Translations under genes and position numbers: made by a program | Origin: Lachnospiraceae bacterium | GTDB taxonomy: Bacteria > Bacillota > Clostridia > Lachnospirales > Lachnospiraceae | DNA length: 64,000 nucleotides | Reading direction: 5' to 3' | NCBI GenBank assembly: GCA_017503735.1 | Contig: JAFVSN010000006.1 | Location: 62,001 to 126,000 of the forward strand | Part shown: positions 1 to 8,500 of the stretch, in pieces | Layout: every line of letters starts with the position of its first letter | How positions within the stretch are numbered: position 1 is the first letter of the stretch | Notes under the pieces: generated by a model | What the model was told of the DNA's origin: nothing | The model's input: only the letters and a program-made list of their open reading frames with translations | Database searches by the model: none

Positions 1-25
1 CGTGCCGTATCAATAGTAATCGCAT
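1..25 (-). CDS. Histidine phosphatase family protein, N-terminal fragment (cut by window edge)
   Basis: An ATG at 25-23 on the minus strand follows a GGGAG ribosome binding site and encodes MRLLLIRH before the window ends. This start is the usual opening of phosphoglycerate-mutase-like histidine phosphatases, whose catalytic histidine lies in an RHG motif at this position. The gene begins 9 bases after the stop of the acyltransferase-like gene upstream of it, so the two are probably cotranscribed. Only eight residues are visible, so the family call is an inference from the N-terminus. Confidence 0.5.
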
Positions 26-34
26 AATTTCTCC

Positions 35-748
35 CTATTCATTGAAGCAGACATCGTCTCCGAAGATCCGTGTCGCAGATTGGGTAAAGTTCTTCAAATC
101 TTCCTTCAAAATATCGCCGATATAATCAATCTGACAAGTCAATTTTGTAAACGGAAGCGGGATACGGTACTTATCCCAACGTTTTTTAAAGATAAACATC
201 CCTTTCTTCTGGAACCGTACGTAAACCATTGCCTTTTCTGCTTCCTGCGCTAACATGAACAGCAAACGCTTCGGTTTCCGGTATGGACCGTTTGGACCAT
301 CCATCGCTGCCGCCAACGTTAATCCGGACTGTTTGCTGTCCTCCTTTAAATCCTTCAGAAAAGAACGCATTTTAAGCCCGTCCGGCAAACGCATCGGAGC
401 TCCCCCGTAATGAGAAACCATTTCCGCAATATAGTCACCTCTACGCTCCGAAGTCACAATCACATGTACTTTTTTTTGAAATTTCTTAAGCTCTCTGAGC
501 AAAAGTTGCATACAAAAACTGTCTTCATGCCAAAAACCCAACATACGATTGGTATCAATATGTTCAATCCCCTGAAATTCTATCTTTGATGTATGTGCAA
601 CGATTCCGATATAAAAACGATACATCGCTACTACCACATGTTGTGTTCCTCTGCGCATCCACATCGGAAAATATTTTGCAATCCCATCTAAATGCATACC
701 TTTTTTTCTCTCTTTCGTCAGGTTAAACTCTGTTTCTACGGCGATCAC
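35..748 (-). CDS. Lysophospholipid acyltransferase-like protein (DUF374 type)
   Basis: The 237-residue product resembles the DUF374 group of lysophospholipid/lauroyl acyltransferases, which transfer fatty acyl chains in membrane or cell-envelope lipid synthesis. Visible signatures are GFWHEDSF near residue 72, the likely HxxxD-type active-site region, and DGPNGP near residue 150, matching the D-G-P-x-G-P block of the family. There is no obvious transmembrane segment, though residues 37-55 are hydrophobic. The start used is GTG at 748 with AAGGA seven bases upstream; an in-frame ATG at 697 is an alternative. It runs into the phosphatase gene at the window edge with 9 bases between them. The substrate cannot be read from the sequence. 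Confidence 0.6.
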   Translation of the reverse strand: MIAVETEFNLTKERKKGMHLDGIAKYFPMWMRRGTQHVVVAMYRFYIGIVAHTSKIEFQGIEHIDTNRMLGFWHEDSFCMQLLLRELKKFQKKVHVIVTSERRGDYIAEMVSHYGGAPMRLPDGLKMRSFLKDLKEDSKQSGLTLAAAMDGPNGPYRKPKRLLFMLAQEAEKAMVYVRFQKKGMFIFKKRWDKYRIPLPFTKLTCQIDYIGDILKEDLKNFTQSATRIFGDDVCFNE

Positions 749-806
749 CGTTTATTCCTTTGCATTATACCTCATTTTATACGCTATGTCAAAAAAATAT
801 AGAGTC

Positions 807-835
807 TTTTCAAATAAAATCTACTATGCTATAAT
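807..835 (+). promoter_or_regulatory. Sigma-A promoter for aroA
   Basis: TTTTCA at 807-812 and TATAAT at 830-835 are separated by 17 bases and face aroA, whose ATG is about 70 bases downstream. The -10 is perfect and the -35 weak. Confidence 0.55.
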
Positions 836-907
836 TTGAAAAGTATCGTTGTTTCGGTTTCGAACAAATTATGATTCAATACATTCATACGACAAAGGAG
901 ATTATTT

Positions 908-2224
908 ATGCCATCCGATTGTTATAAAATAACTCCCCCGCGCTGTCCGGACTCTTTTTCTGTCACGGTACCGGGTTCCAAAAGTATTACCAACCGTGCG
1001 CTGCTCCTTGCCGCCTTATCCGACGGAGCCTGCACCTTAAAAAATGCTTTATTTTCTTCCGATTCCAAAGCTCTCATTACCGCCTTACAGGAACTGGGTA
1101 TCTCCTGTACTGCCGATGAAACCTTAAAAGAAATCAACATTGTCGGTTGTAATGGCAGTCTGCCGAATCAGTCCGCAACCGTCAATGCCATGAGTGCCGG
1201 TACCGCAGCACGCTTTTTAACCGCACTTCTTGCCTTCAGCGACGGAATCTATACATTAGATGCTTCCGAACAAATGAAAAAAAGGCCCATGGCTCCCTTA
1301 ATCGATGCGTTACGTTCCCTCGGCATTTCCATCACGCCTCTCGGAGAAGAAGGACACCTTCCGTTGCGCATCGAAGGCGGACAAAAAAAGCTTACTACCA
1401 CTCCCGCACTCTCGGTTTCCATTGACCAGAGCAGCCAGTTTTTAAGCGCACTTATGATGACGGGGGTTTTGCTTCCAAAGGGACTTACGGTTACGCCTAC
1501 CGGTTCCCGTACTGCCATGTCCTATGTGCACATTACCGAACGCATGATGAAAGAATTCGGTGTCTCACCTATGCTTACTTCACAGGAAAACAAGGGTACA
1601 ACCTATCGGATTCCGGGCGATGTTTCCTATCACAGCCGGAACTATTACATCGAACCGGACCTTTCCGGTGCATGTTACTTTTATGCCGCCGCTGTTTTGC
1701 TAGGCATTTCTGTAACCGTAACCGGCGTTCATAAAGATTCCATGCAGGGCGACTTACGTTTTATACTTGCATTGGAACAATTCGGATGTACCGTTACCGA
1801 TACCCCGGAGGGCATTTGTGTAACCGGTCCGGAAACCAAGCACTATCCGGGACTTGACATTACCATGAGTGATTTTTCCGACCAAACCATGACCATGGCA
1901 GTTTTAGCTTTGTTTGCGGACTCCCCGACCCACATCCGTGGCGTTGGCCACATTCGCTCTCAGGAATGTGATCGTATGACTGCAACCATCAACGAAATCA
2001 AACGATTGGGCGGCGATGCAAAAGAAGATGAGGACGGCACCGGCCTGATTATTACACCGGCTACACTTCACGGTGCACGAATCGAGACCTATGACGACCA
2101 TCGTATGGCAATGGCCTTTTCCCTGGTCGGCCTGCGGGTAGAAGGCGTCGAAATCGACAATCCTTCCTGCTGCAAAAAAACCTTTGAAAACTATTTTGAA
2201 CTATTTGGTCGGTATCTGGCATAA
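908..2224 (+). CDS. aroA: 3-phosphoshikimate 1-carboxyvinyltransferase (EPSP synthase)
   Basis: This 438-residue enzyme joins phosphoenolpyruvate to shikimate-3-phosphate in the shikimate pathway to chorismate. The N-terminal PGSKSITNRALLLAAL block binds shikimate-3-phosphate, NAMSAGTAARFLTALLA holds the PEP-loop region, and FSDQTMTMAV, RSQECDRM and TYDDHRMAMAF are the conserved C-terminal catalytic blocks. Length fits the family. It has a good AAAGGAG site before ATG 908 and its own promoter. It stands alone: no other aro genes flank it, and it is followed by a terminator shared with the convergent azlCD pair. Confidence 0.95.
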   Translation: MPSDCYKITPPRCPDSFSVTVPGSKSITNRALLLAALSDGACTLKNALFSSDSKALITALQELGISCTADETLKEINIVGCNGSLPNQSATVNAMSAGTAARFLTALLAFSDGIYTLDASEQMKKRPMAPLIDALRSLGISITPLGEEGHLPLRIEGGQKKLTTTPALSVSIDQSSQFLSALMMTGVLLPKGLTVTPTGSRTAMSYVHITERMMKEFGVSPMLTSQENKGTTYRIPGDVSYHSRNYYIEPDLSGACYFYAAAVLLGISVTVTGVHKDSMQGDLRFILALEQFGCTVTDTPEGICVTGPETKHYPGLDITMSDFSDQTMTMAVLALFADSPTHIRGVGHIRSQECDRMTATINEIKRLGGDAKEDEDGTGLIITPATLHGARIETYDDHRMAMAFSLVGLRVEGVEIDNPSCCKKTFENYFELFGRYLA

Positions 2225-2261
2225 AACAAAATCTCATACGCAGTTTTCTATCCCATAAAGA

Positions 2262-2286
2262 AACGGGCCCTCTGATGAGGTCCCGT
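2262..2286. terminator. Terminator between aroA and azlD
   Basis: AACGGGCCCTC pairs with GAGGTCCCGTT (one mismatch, 3-4 nt loop) and is followed on the plus strand by a T-rich tract at 2287-2300. It lies between two convergent genes and mainly serves aroA. Confidence 0.7.
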
Positions 2287-2298
2287 TCGTCTTTTCTT

Positions 2299-2604
2299 TT
2301 ATAAAAACAACTCCACAAGAAATACCGCCACGCAGCCTCCCATGGCTACTTTGAACAGATTTCCGTCAAAATAAGCAATCAACAATGCAACAATAAAACC
2401 GACCGTTGCCGAAATCATACTGGCAGTAGCTGTCAGAATTGCCGGGAAGGTCATGACCGCCAATGTAACATAAGGAACATAATGTAAAAAAGACCGTATG
2501 TATTTATTGGTAATGTTTCTCCGTATTAACGTCATCGGCAGCGCACGAATCAGATAAGTCACACCTGCCGCCACCAACAAATAAATATAAAAATTATCCT
2601 TCAT
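2299..2604 (-). CDS. azlD: AzlD family small subunit of branched-chain amino acid exporter
   Basis: This product of about 101 residues has four hydrophobic segments, and the ALPMTLIRR motif typical of AzlD is visible near residue 27. AzlD works with AzlC as a two-component LIV-E-type exporter of branched-chain amino acids in the cytoplasmic membrane. The ATG at 2604 overlaps the last codons of azlC by 11 bases (ATGAAGGATAA), so translation is coupled. A GTG five codons further upstream is also possible. Confidence 0.85.
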   Translation of the reverse strand: MKDNFYIYLLVAAGVTYLIRALPMTLIRRNITNKYIRSFLHYVPYVTLAVMTFPAILTATASMISATVGFIVALLIAYFDGNLFKVAMGGCVAVFLVELFL

Positions 2605-3364
2605 TTGTATTGTCCCCACTTTCTTCTATCGGGTGTACATAGGCCGCAATTCCTGCAATCACCACCGTCAAAATCAATATCCGCATACCGGAGGATAACG
2701 GAATCCATTTTGACAACCAGGTAAACAAAGCACTTGCTGCCATAGAAGTAAGCACAAGCACCGCAATCACTTTATTCTTTCTGGCCGGCGGTATAATAAT
2801 TGCAAGGAACATACCGTATAAAGCAACACTCATGGCACTGGCTACATTGGAAGGAAGAATATTTCCGACCACAGCCCCGAGAAACGTCCCTAATACCCAA
2901 CCCGGAGAAGCCACACAGGCAGCCCCGTAAGAATACCAAGGATTTAACTTGCCGTCTACCGTGGAAGAAATTCCAAAAATCTCATCGGTAATAAAATAAG
3001 AAATTGCCAACCGATGGGAAAACTTTAATTTCTCGGAAACCTTTTGGGACAACGCACAAGACATAAGCAAATAACGTAAATTAATCACAAGCTGGGTAAT
3101 TGCCATTTCCATATAGCCGGAGCCTGCCGCAATTACCGTCATCATGGCAAACTCCCCCGCAGAAGCATGCATGGTAAAAGACATAAACGCCGACTGTAAC
3201 GGTGTCAGTCCGATATTTTTTGCTGTAATACCAAGGGTAAATGCCACTGCAAAATACCCCAGTCCGATGGGTACTCCGTGCCGCATTCCTTTTAAAAACC
3301 AAGTCCGGTTTTCCTGTCGTTTCTTATAGTTCATAGGTATCTTCAATCCTTCTGTTAATTTCAT
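2594..3364 (-). CDS. azlC: AzlC family branched-chain amino acid exporter, large subunit
   Basis: The product has about 256 residues and several membrane segments. The family block GMRHGVPIGLGYFAVAFTLG lies near residue 25 and PLQSAFMSFTMHASAGEFA near residue 53. With AzlD it forms a branched-chain amino acid exporter. The ATG at 3364 is used; a second in-frame ATG at 3334 would still leave the conserved region intact, and neither has a strong ribosome binding site at ideal distance. The gene is followed directly by overlapping azlD, which supports the functional pair. Confidence 0.85.
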   Translation of the reverse strand: MKLTEGLKIPMNYKKRQENRTWFLKGMRHGVPIGLGYFAVAFTLGITAKNIGLTPLQSAFMSFTMHASAGEFAMMTVIAAGSGYMEMAITQLVINLRYLLMSCALSQKVSEKLKFSHRLAISYFITDEIFGISSTVDGKLNPWYSYGAACVASPGWVLGTFLGAVVGNILPSNVASAMSVALYGMFLAIIIPPARKNKVIAVLVLTSMAASALFTWLSKWIPLSSGMRILILTVVIAGIAAYVHPIEESGDNTNEG

Positions 3365-3403
3365 CAAAACATTCCGGTACTACCAATTCTCCATAGGTAT
3401 CCT

Positions 3404-4369
3404 TTAACCGCGAATCAACCATGCCGCCGCAAAGGCAACCACAATCTGCACAATAGCAAATTTAAATACGGTCTGGGTATTGGACCATCCCAGATTCTTT
3501 CGCACATGATCATGAAGCGGGGTTCTTGTATTCTTCAGAATACGGATTTTTAAAAAGCGCAACAATGCTACCTTCACAAGACCCAAACCGCCATCCAACA
3601 CCAGAACAATCGCGAACGGTATGTATAACAATACATGACCGCTTTGAAGGGCAATAATTGCAATAAACAGTCCCATGGCCCGGGAACCTGCATCTCCCAT
3701 CATCATACGGCTCGGCGTAGCATTATACCAAAGATAACCAAGTAAGCACGCCACCATCAAAAGCGTCATGTAACGATAATCTTCTCCCAATCTCGTAGCC
3801 TCTGCCGTAAAGTAAAAACTCATCAAAGTAACACTGGTCAGGGTTGCGGACAAACCGTCCACACCGTCCGCACAGTTCGTCACATTAATGGATACCCATA
3901 CAAGAAGCGTTACCAAAATACCGAACACAATCTTCGGAATCACAATCTGCATATCCAGACATGCAATGGACAGAGTCGAACCGTTAAAATTGATGTAGGT
4001 AACCGCTACCATCACAGAAATTATCAAATCCAAAATACCTTTTTTATATTCTCCCCACGGTGCCTTGGAGCAATCATCCAAAAATCCGGTAAGCATGGCT
4101 GCCACCGTGAGAATCACATAGATCGAACGTTCTCTGTCAAGGGGCAGGAACACGAATACCGTTACCGCAAAAATCAGTATAAAAACAAACCCGGCTCCAC
4201 GCGGTTTCCCTTGCGAAAGTTTTCCGTCTACAGCAAAATCTCTGCCACCGTCCCGCGGTAAAAGATTTCCGCAACAATGCAACAGAATACAAGTCAAGCC
4301 GTACGCCGCCAGTACTCCGATAAATGAACTGATTCCCTGATTCATTCCATGAAATAATAACTGTAACAT
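3404..4369 (-). CDS. MraY-like phospho-MurNAc-pentapeptide / glycosyl-1-phosphate transferase
   Basis: This is an integral membrane protein of about 321 residues in the polyprenyl-phosphate sugar-1-phosphate transferase family. Visible motifs are DDCSK in the first cytoplasmic loop, NCADGVDGLSATL, GDAGSRAMG, and PLHDHVRKNLGWS near the C-terminus. The histidine block and the NxxDGxDGL block match MraY, which makes lipid I from UDP-MurNAc-pentapeptide. The ATG at 4369 (AAGGA seven bases upstream) gives the usual MraY length; the longer reading frame adds a non-conserved tail. It is not in a division/cell-wall cluster here, only next to a secreted amidase, so it may be a second MraY paralogue or a teichoic-acid-type enzyme. 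Confidence 0.75.
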   Translation of the reverse strand: MLQLLFHGMNQGISSFIGVLAAYGLTCILLHCCGNLLPRDGGRDFAVDGKLSQGKPRGAGFVFILIFAVTVFVFLPLDRERSIYVILTVAAMLTGFLDDCSKAPWGEYKKGILDLIISVMVAVTYINFNGSTLSIACLDMQIVIPKIVFGILVTLLVWVSINVTNCADGVDGLSATLTSVTLMSFYFTAEATRLGEDYRYMTLLMVACLLGYLWYNATPSRMMMGDAGSRAMGLFIAIIALQSGHVLLYIPFAIVLVLDGGLGLVKVALLRFLKIRILKNTRTPLHDHVRKNLGWSNTQTVFKFAIVQIVVAFAAAWLIRG

Positions 4370-4466
4370 CTTTTTTTCCTTCCTTCTAAAGAAACGTTCC
4401 TCTCCCAATATTCCGTCTTGCCGTACATCCGAAACTTCCCCGCGTACATTATACTTTTTTTGCACA

Positions 4467-4510
4467 AAGAAAGCAACCGTTTCTTTTCACAAAGTTTCGG
4501 TTGCTTTCTT
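4467..4510 (-). terminator. Terminator of the LysM amidase gene
   Basis: AAGAAAGCAACCG at 4467-4479 pairs perfectly with CGGTTGCTTTCTT at 4498-4510. On the minus strand it follows the amidase stop by about 30 bases and is followed by a T-rich stretch (TTTTTTT in 4455-4462). Confidence 0.7.
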
Positions 4511-4541
4511 AAAATCTCTGTTAAAGTGACAAAAAAACACT

Positions 4542-6251
4542 TTAAGATACCGGGATAATCAATACACTTCCGATATGAATCAAATTCTTATCCTTAATCT
4601 TGTTTGCCTGTACGATAGCATCTACCTTCACTCCGTATTTTCCGGCAATTATAGATAGGGTATCCCCTTTTTTTACTGTATACTTCTGCTCTTTCTGCTC
4701 ATACACCGCCACACTTTCAATATAGGTTTTGGCTGCCGTTGCTATGGCGTTTGCAAGTTTCTCACGATTGGATGACTTGAGCAAATACTCATAATCCTCC
4801 GGATTTGTTAAAAACGCCGACTCAAGCAACACCGCCGGACAAGCGGTCAATCTGGTAAGCGATAAATTCGCCTTTCGTATGGTGCGCTTTGCGTATCCCA
4901 TTGTTTCATTAACGGATGTATTTATAATCCCGGCTGCATCCTGCACATCGTTATAAGAATAAAACGTTAAGAATCCGGCGGACTTTTTAAAATCCGACGT
5001 AATTCCCATGGCATTTCCGTGAATGGAAATCGACAAGTCCGGTTTTATCCTCCGAATCAAATCAACCCGCTCATTTAACGAATAAAACACATCAGTTTCT
5101 CTTACCGTTACCACAGTGGCGCCCATTTCCTCCAATGCCTTCTTCGTTCTTAAAGTTAAATCAAGATTTACTTTCTTTTCCGTAGGTCCGGCGCCCCCCA
5201 TGGCACCTACGGTTCCGGGATCTGTTCCCCCGTGACCGGCATCCAGTAAGATAACCGCTCCCGCCAAAGAACCTTTTTTTACTAAAACCGGTGCATATTT
5301 TAACGAAAAACACATAGTTCCGTTCTCTGTTGTTACATCAAACCCACATAACTTATCCCCGTCATATAACGTATATGTATAAATCGCCTTTCCGTTCCCG
5401 TCCGTTTTTGCGGATACGGATTTTACCAACGGATTTTCCGGTACAGACACTGTTCCGCCTGCAGTCGTATCGTATAATACAAATTTCACGGTATTTCCGT
5501 CTATCTGTACATCATACAACGCATCCATCTTCATGGAAAATGTGGTTTCCACCGTATGGGAAGAAGCATTGTATTTCATTACAGACTTATTTACCCCATT
5601 CTTCGGATAAGCGTAAGGATACACCTTTACCGCCGACTTCGGCACATACGTTCCGTCCGGTAACTTATAATAATTGCCCCACTCACCGACAATCCGGAAT
5701 GTGGTATTTTTTGTCAGCGGCAGATAATCGATGTTTGCCTCTCCCGGTGAAGCATTCGGCATGGTGTAAGGTAAAATCAGTTCTCCCATCTTGTTGCTGA
5801 TTGCTTTATAGGTTGAAGTCGTTCCTCCTCCGGAACTTCCCGTAGCTTTTTTTCGTGTTACATTCAAACGATACTCCTGTTCCCCGTTTTGAAACAAAAA
5901 CTCATTTTTCCCTATGTTAAGTGTGACATATACCGTAAAAAAACCATGTTCCGTCGTTGTTACCGTTTCTCCGTTCATTGTCAACGGGTAACGATAATCA
6001 CAGGCACCCAATATACTGATTTTCGATGCCGTCGTGGAATAGTTATTTGTATTCGGCATCGCAATCACAATCCGTTTCGGATTCTCATATCCCAACATAT
6101 CCTCCGCAGCATATACGGTCTCCCACACATCCTTCCCCAAAAAAGTCCCGGCTATCACATCCGGCACTCCACCGGCTCCTACAGCAACCGCCAAAGCCAT
6201 TACTCCCAGACGTTTCCATATCGCTCTATGGAATCTTTTGTTCTTTCTCAT
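4542..6251 (-). CDS. Secreted N-acetylmuramoyl-L-alanine amidase with LysM domain
   Basis: The product of about 569 residues starts with a signal sequence (basic MRKNKRF followed by a hydrophobic run to about residue 30). A long N-terminal region of unknown fold precedes an Amidase_3 catalytic domain (roughly residues 330-515). That domain has LLDAGHGGTDPG with the zinc histidine, an E in the EKKVNLDLT block, SISIHGNA with the second histidine, and LLESAFLTN with the catalytic glutamate. The last 45 residues (YTVKKGDTLSIIAGKYGV) are a LysM peptidoglycan-binding domain. It should cleave the amide bond between MurNAc and L-alanine outside the membrane. The start at 6251 has AAAGGATG upstream and removes nine unlikely leading residues. 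Confidence 0.85.
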   Translation of the reverse strand: MRKNKRFHRAIWKRLGVMALAVAVGAGGVPDVIAGTFLGKDVWETVYAAEDMLGYENPKRIVIAMPNTNNYSTTASKISILGACDYRYPLTMNGETVTTTEHGFFTVYVTLNIGKNEFLFQNGEQEYRLNVTRKKATGSSGGGTTSTYKAISNKMGELILPYTMPNASPGEANIDYLPLTKNTTFRIVGEWGNYYKLPDGTYVPKSAVKVYPYAYPKNGVNKSVMKYNASSHTVETTFSMKMDALYDVQIDGNTVKFVLYDTTAGGTVSVPENPLVKSVSAKTDGNGKAIYTYTLYDGDKLCGFDVTTENGTMCFSLKYAPVLVKKGSLAGAVILLDAGHGGTDPGTVGAMGGAGPTEKKVNLDLTLRTKKALEEMGATVVTVRETDVFYSLNERVDLIRRIKPDLSISIHGNAMGITSDFKKSAGFLTFYSYNDVQDAAGIINTSVNETMGYAKRTIRKANLSLTRLTACPAVLLESAFLTNPEDYEYLLKSSNREKLANAIATAAKTYIESVAVYEQKEQKYTVKKGDTLSIIAGKYGVKVDAIVQANKIKDKNLIHIGSVLIIPVS

Positions 6252-6329
6252 ACGCTCATCCTTTCCGTAACCCATCACACAACCGTTGTATTTGTTCCCT
6301 CATCCACTATTTCGGAAATAAATACAAGC

Positions 6330-6351
6330 AAAGGCAGGAAATCCTGCCTTT
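6330..6351 (-). terminator. Terminator of the GntR-ABC operon
   Basis: AAAGGCAGGA and TCCTGCCTTT form a perfect 10-bp stem with a 2-nt spacer about 75 bases after the permease stop on the minus strand. The U tract is weak, so strength is uncertain. Confidence 0.5.
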
Positions 6352-6425
6352 GTTTTCCTACAGATTCAGTTTAACATAAAATGCACGGTACTACAAGTAC
6401 GAGAAATTATTACCATTTTTACAAT

Positions 6426-7202
6426 TTAATTTAGATTTAACTTTTTCTTCAACAGATGACACGTTACAAAAAACTCAACCACCGCCAACAGCACCATCCA
6501 CAAAATGCTGATTATGTAAAGAGGAGTCATATCCGATAGAGATATTATAAAAAATTCCGCATCCATGAATCCCGCAATTCCGCAGATTATGGCAATAACC
6601 AGTACCACAAACAGTTCCAGGCCAAAGGAAATTGCACAATAAGCAATCACCGATGCCACAATCCTATAATTACCGAACAACTGCCCGATTGCAATGGAAA
6701 GATAATACTGTAGTGTCTGATACAAAGCACTGAACAACAGCATCACAAAGAATACCGGCAACACCATCCCCATTTCCTTTGTCAGGAAAGATACTATTTC
6801 AGAGAATGTACTCCATTCCACATGCCCTACCACAAAAACACAGAGCAAGGACAAAATGCTCAATACGATTGTAATCGTCTGCCAACATAAAGCCACCAGT
6901 AGTTTTGCAACTACCAGATGCTCTACTTTTGCCGGTAATGTAAACGTCAAATAGCCCTCATCGGATACCATATTTTTATAGAACCGCACGACAGCCATAC
7001 CGGTACTGCAAAAGATAACCCCGCATAATGTAAGTACATATAATACAAGGAACGCGCCCTCCCCCATCTTATAAAATACATTTTCAATCGGGATGGCATG
7101 AACAATAACCGCAAGCACCGTCATTGCACCAAGCACAAGATAAAATAAACCATATCTTCTTACGGTTGCAATCCACTCATGTTTTAATAATTTTCCTAAC
7201 AT
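6426..7202 (-). CDS. ABC transporter permease
   Basis: This 258-residue integral membrane protein has about six hydrophobic segments, of the ABC-2 type seen with YtrB/CcmA-like ATPases. It overlaps the upstream ATPase gene by 7 bases and is third in a gntR-ATPase-permease operon. The N-terminus LLKHEWIATVRRYG is typical of these permeases. Family members export or respond to cell-envelope stress compounds; no substrate can be assigned here. Confidence 0.8.
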   Translation of the reverse strand: MLGKLLKHEWIATVRRYGLFYLVLGAMTVLAVIVHAIPIENVFYKMGEGAFLVLYVLTLCGVIFCSTGMAVVRFYKNMVSDEGYLTFTLPAKVEHLVVAKLLVALCWQTITIVLSILSLLCVFVVGHVEWSTFSEIVSFLTKEMGMVLPVFFVMLLFSALYQTLQYYLSIAIGQLFGNYRIVASVIAYCAISFGLELFVVLVIAIICGIAGFMDAEFFIISLSDMTPLYIISILWMVLLAVVEFFVTCHLLKKKLNLN

Positions 7203-7903
7203 TTAAATTCCTCCCTAAACAAAGCATCTACAGAACGATCATATTTCTCACGGATTTCTTCTACCTCGGCATGGCGGATTACTTCGCCTCCCCTGATAAA
7301 CACAACTTCATCCAATACCTTCTCCACCTCTGCAATCAAGTGAGTGGAGATTAACACCGTTGCCCCTTCCGCATAGTTTGAGATAATGGTACGCAATATG
7401 TAATCTCTGGCTGCAGGATCGACACCCGCAATCGGTTCATCCAGACAATACAAATCCGCTTCCCGGCTCATTACCAGTACCAGCTGTACCTTCTCCTTCA
7501 TTCCTTTGGACATAGTCTTAAATTTCTGCTTCGCATTAAGCCCCAAACTTTCTAACATTGCATAAGCTTTTTCTTTGTGAAAATCCGCGTAAAAATCCCC
7601 GTAAAAATCAATCATCTGCGTTATGGTCATCCAGTTGCTCAAATAATTGTTATCCGGAAGATACGATACTCTTGCTTTTGTCTCCGGGCCGGGTGCCGTT
7701 CCGTTAATCAGTACTTCTCCTGCCGTCGGCACCAACAGACCGTTTAACAACTTAATCAATGTTGTTTTTCCGCTTCCGTTCGGTCCCACAAGACCAATAA
7801 TCTTCCCACGCTCCAACTTTAAATCCACTTGTTTTAACGCCATAGAATTCTTATATTTTTTTGAAAGTCCCCGACATTCTACTACATATCTTTCTTCGTT
7901 CAT
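7196..7903 (-). CDS. ABC transporter ATP-binding protein
   Basis: This 235-residue nucleotide-binding subunit has Walker A GPNGSGKTT near residue 39, a Q-loop-equivalent at YLPDNNYL, the signature MSKGMKEKVQLVL, Walker B LYCLDEP and H-loop ISTH. The signature is the SKGMKEK variant common to YtrB/BcrA-like ATPases. It pairs with the downstream permease (7-base overlap) and sits 30 bases after the GntR regulator gene, so expression is probably controlled by that protein. Confidence 0.9.
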   Translation of the reverse strand: MNEERYVVECRGLSKKYKNSMALKQVDLKLERGKIIGLVGPNGSGKTTLIKLLNGLLVPTAGEVLINGTAPGPETKARVSYLPDNNYLSNWMTITQMIDFYGDFYADFHKEKAYAMLESLGLNAKQKFKTMSKGMKEKVQLVLVMSREADLYCLDEPIAGVDPAARDYILRTIISNYAEGATVLISTHLIAEVEKVLDEVVFIRGGEVIRHAEVEEIREKYDRSVDALFREEFKC

Positions 7904-7933
7904 ACTTCCTCCGCTCCGGTATTTACCTTTCCC

Positions 7934-8308
7934 TTATTCTTTTTCTGCTTCCGTAATCGCCTGATTCAACAGTTGACGAACCTCCTCGGCCGAGAGCCCC
8001 ATTTGTATCATTTCACAATAAAACTCCTTTGCCCGCTGTTTCGCCCCTGACAAGCGTAAGCCTGCAATCAATCCCTTATCTTCCGAGACAAATCGGCCAC
8101 TGGTTCGTTGGGTATATAAAAGCCCCTGTCGTTCCAATTCAGCCAACGCACGTTGCATGGTATTGGGATTCACCGCCGCATCCGCCGCCAGCTCTCTGAC
8201 ACTTGCCATTCGCTGACCCGGTTGATACTCTCCCGACATAATCTTTTGCCTGATGATATCAACCAATTGCAAATACACACTTCGTTCAGACGAAATCTCC
8301 CATGCCAT
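7934..8308 (-). CDS. GntR/YtrA family transcriptional regulator
   Basis: This 124-residue regulator has an N-terminal winged helix (SVYLQLVDIIRQKIMSGEY...RMASVRELAADAAVNPNTMQRALAELERQG) and a short C-terminal dimerisation tail, as in the YtrA subfamily that controls ABC transporter operons. The start chosen is ATG 8308, 8 bases after AAGGAGATG; the 15 residues encoded further upstream overlap the operator and are probably not translated. A 24-bp dyad at 8340-8363 sits just upstream of the gene and is the likely autoregulatory site. Confidence 0.85.
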   Translation of the reverse strand: MAWEISSERSVYLQLVDIIRQKIMSGEYQPGQRMASVRELAADAAVNPNTMQRALAELERQGLLYTQRTSGRFVSEDKGLIAGLRLSGAKQRAKEFYCEMIQMGLSAEEVRQLLNQAITEAEKE

Positions 8309-8339
8309 CCGCTCATCTCCTTTCAGCGTTGTTTGTATG

Positions 8340-8363
8340 CTTGTACTAAGCACTTAATACAAG
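8340..8363. promoter_or_regulatory. Probable GntR/YtrA operator
   Basis: CTTGTACTAAG and CTTAATACAAG form an 11+11 bp dyad with a CA centre (one mismatched pair). It lies directly upstream of the regulator's ribosome binding site, where YtrA-type repressors bind. The link to this regulator is inferred from position. Confidence 0.6.
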
Positions 8364-8416
8364 TATACATTACTGTAATCCCTTTGTCAACTCCTTTTAT
8401 TCATTTATTGTACTTA

Positions 8417-8445
8417 TTGACAAGAGATATGCTCTTTCGTATAAT
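8417..8445 (+). promoter_or_regulatory. Sigma-A promoter for nhaC-like gene
   Basis: Consensus TTGACA (8417-8422) and TATAAT (8440-8445) with 17-base spacing. The antiporter ATG is 56 bases downstream of the -10. Confidence 0.85.
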
Positions 8446-8500
8446 ATTTTTGTAAGTATTTTACAAATCTACGGTCTACAAAAGAAAGGAGTTTCCTTAC

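Noticed and set aside
8339-8353. Longer N-terminus of the GntR regulator starting at 8353
   Set aside because: The start lies within the operator dyad and lacks a ribosome binding site, while ATG 8308 has a good one.
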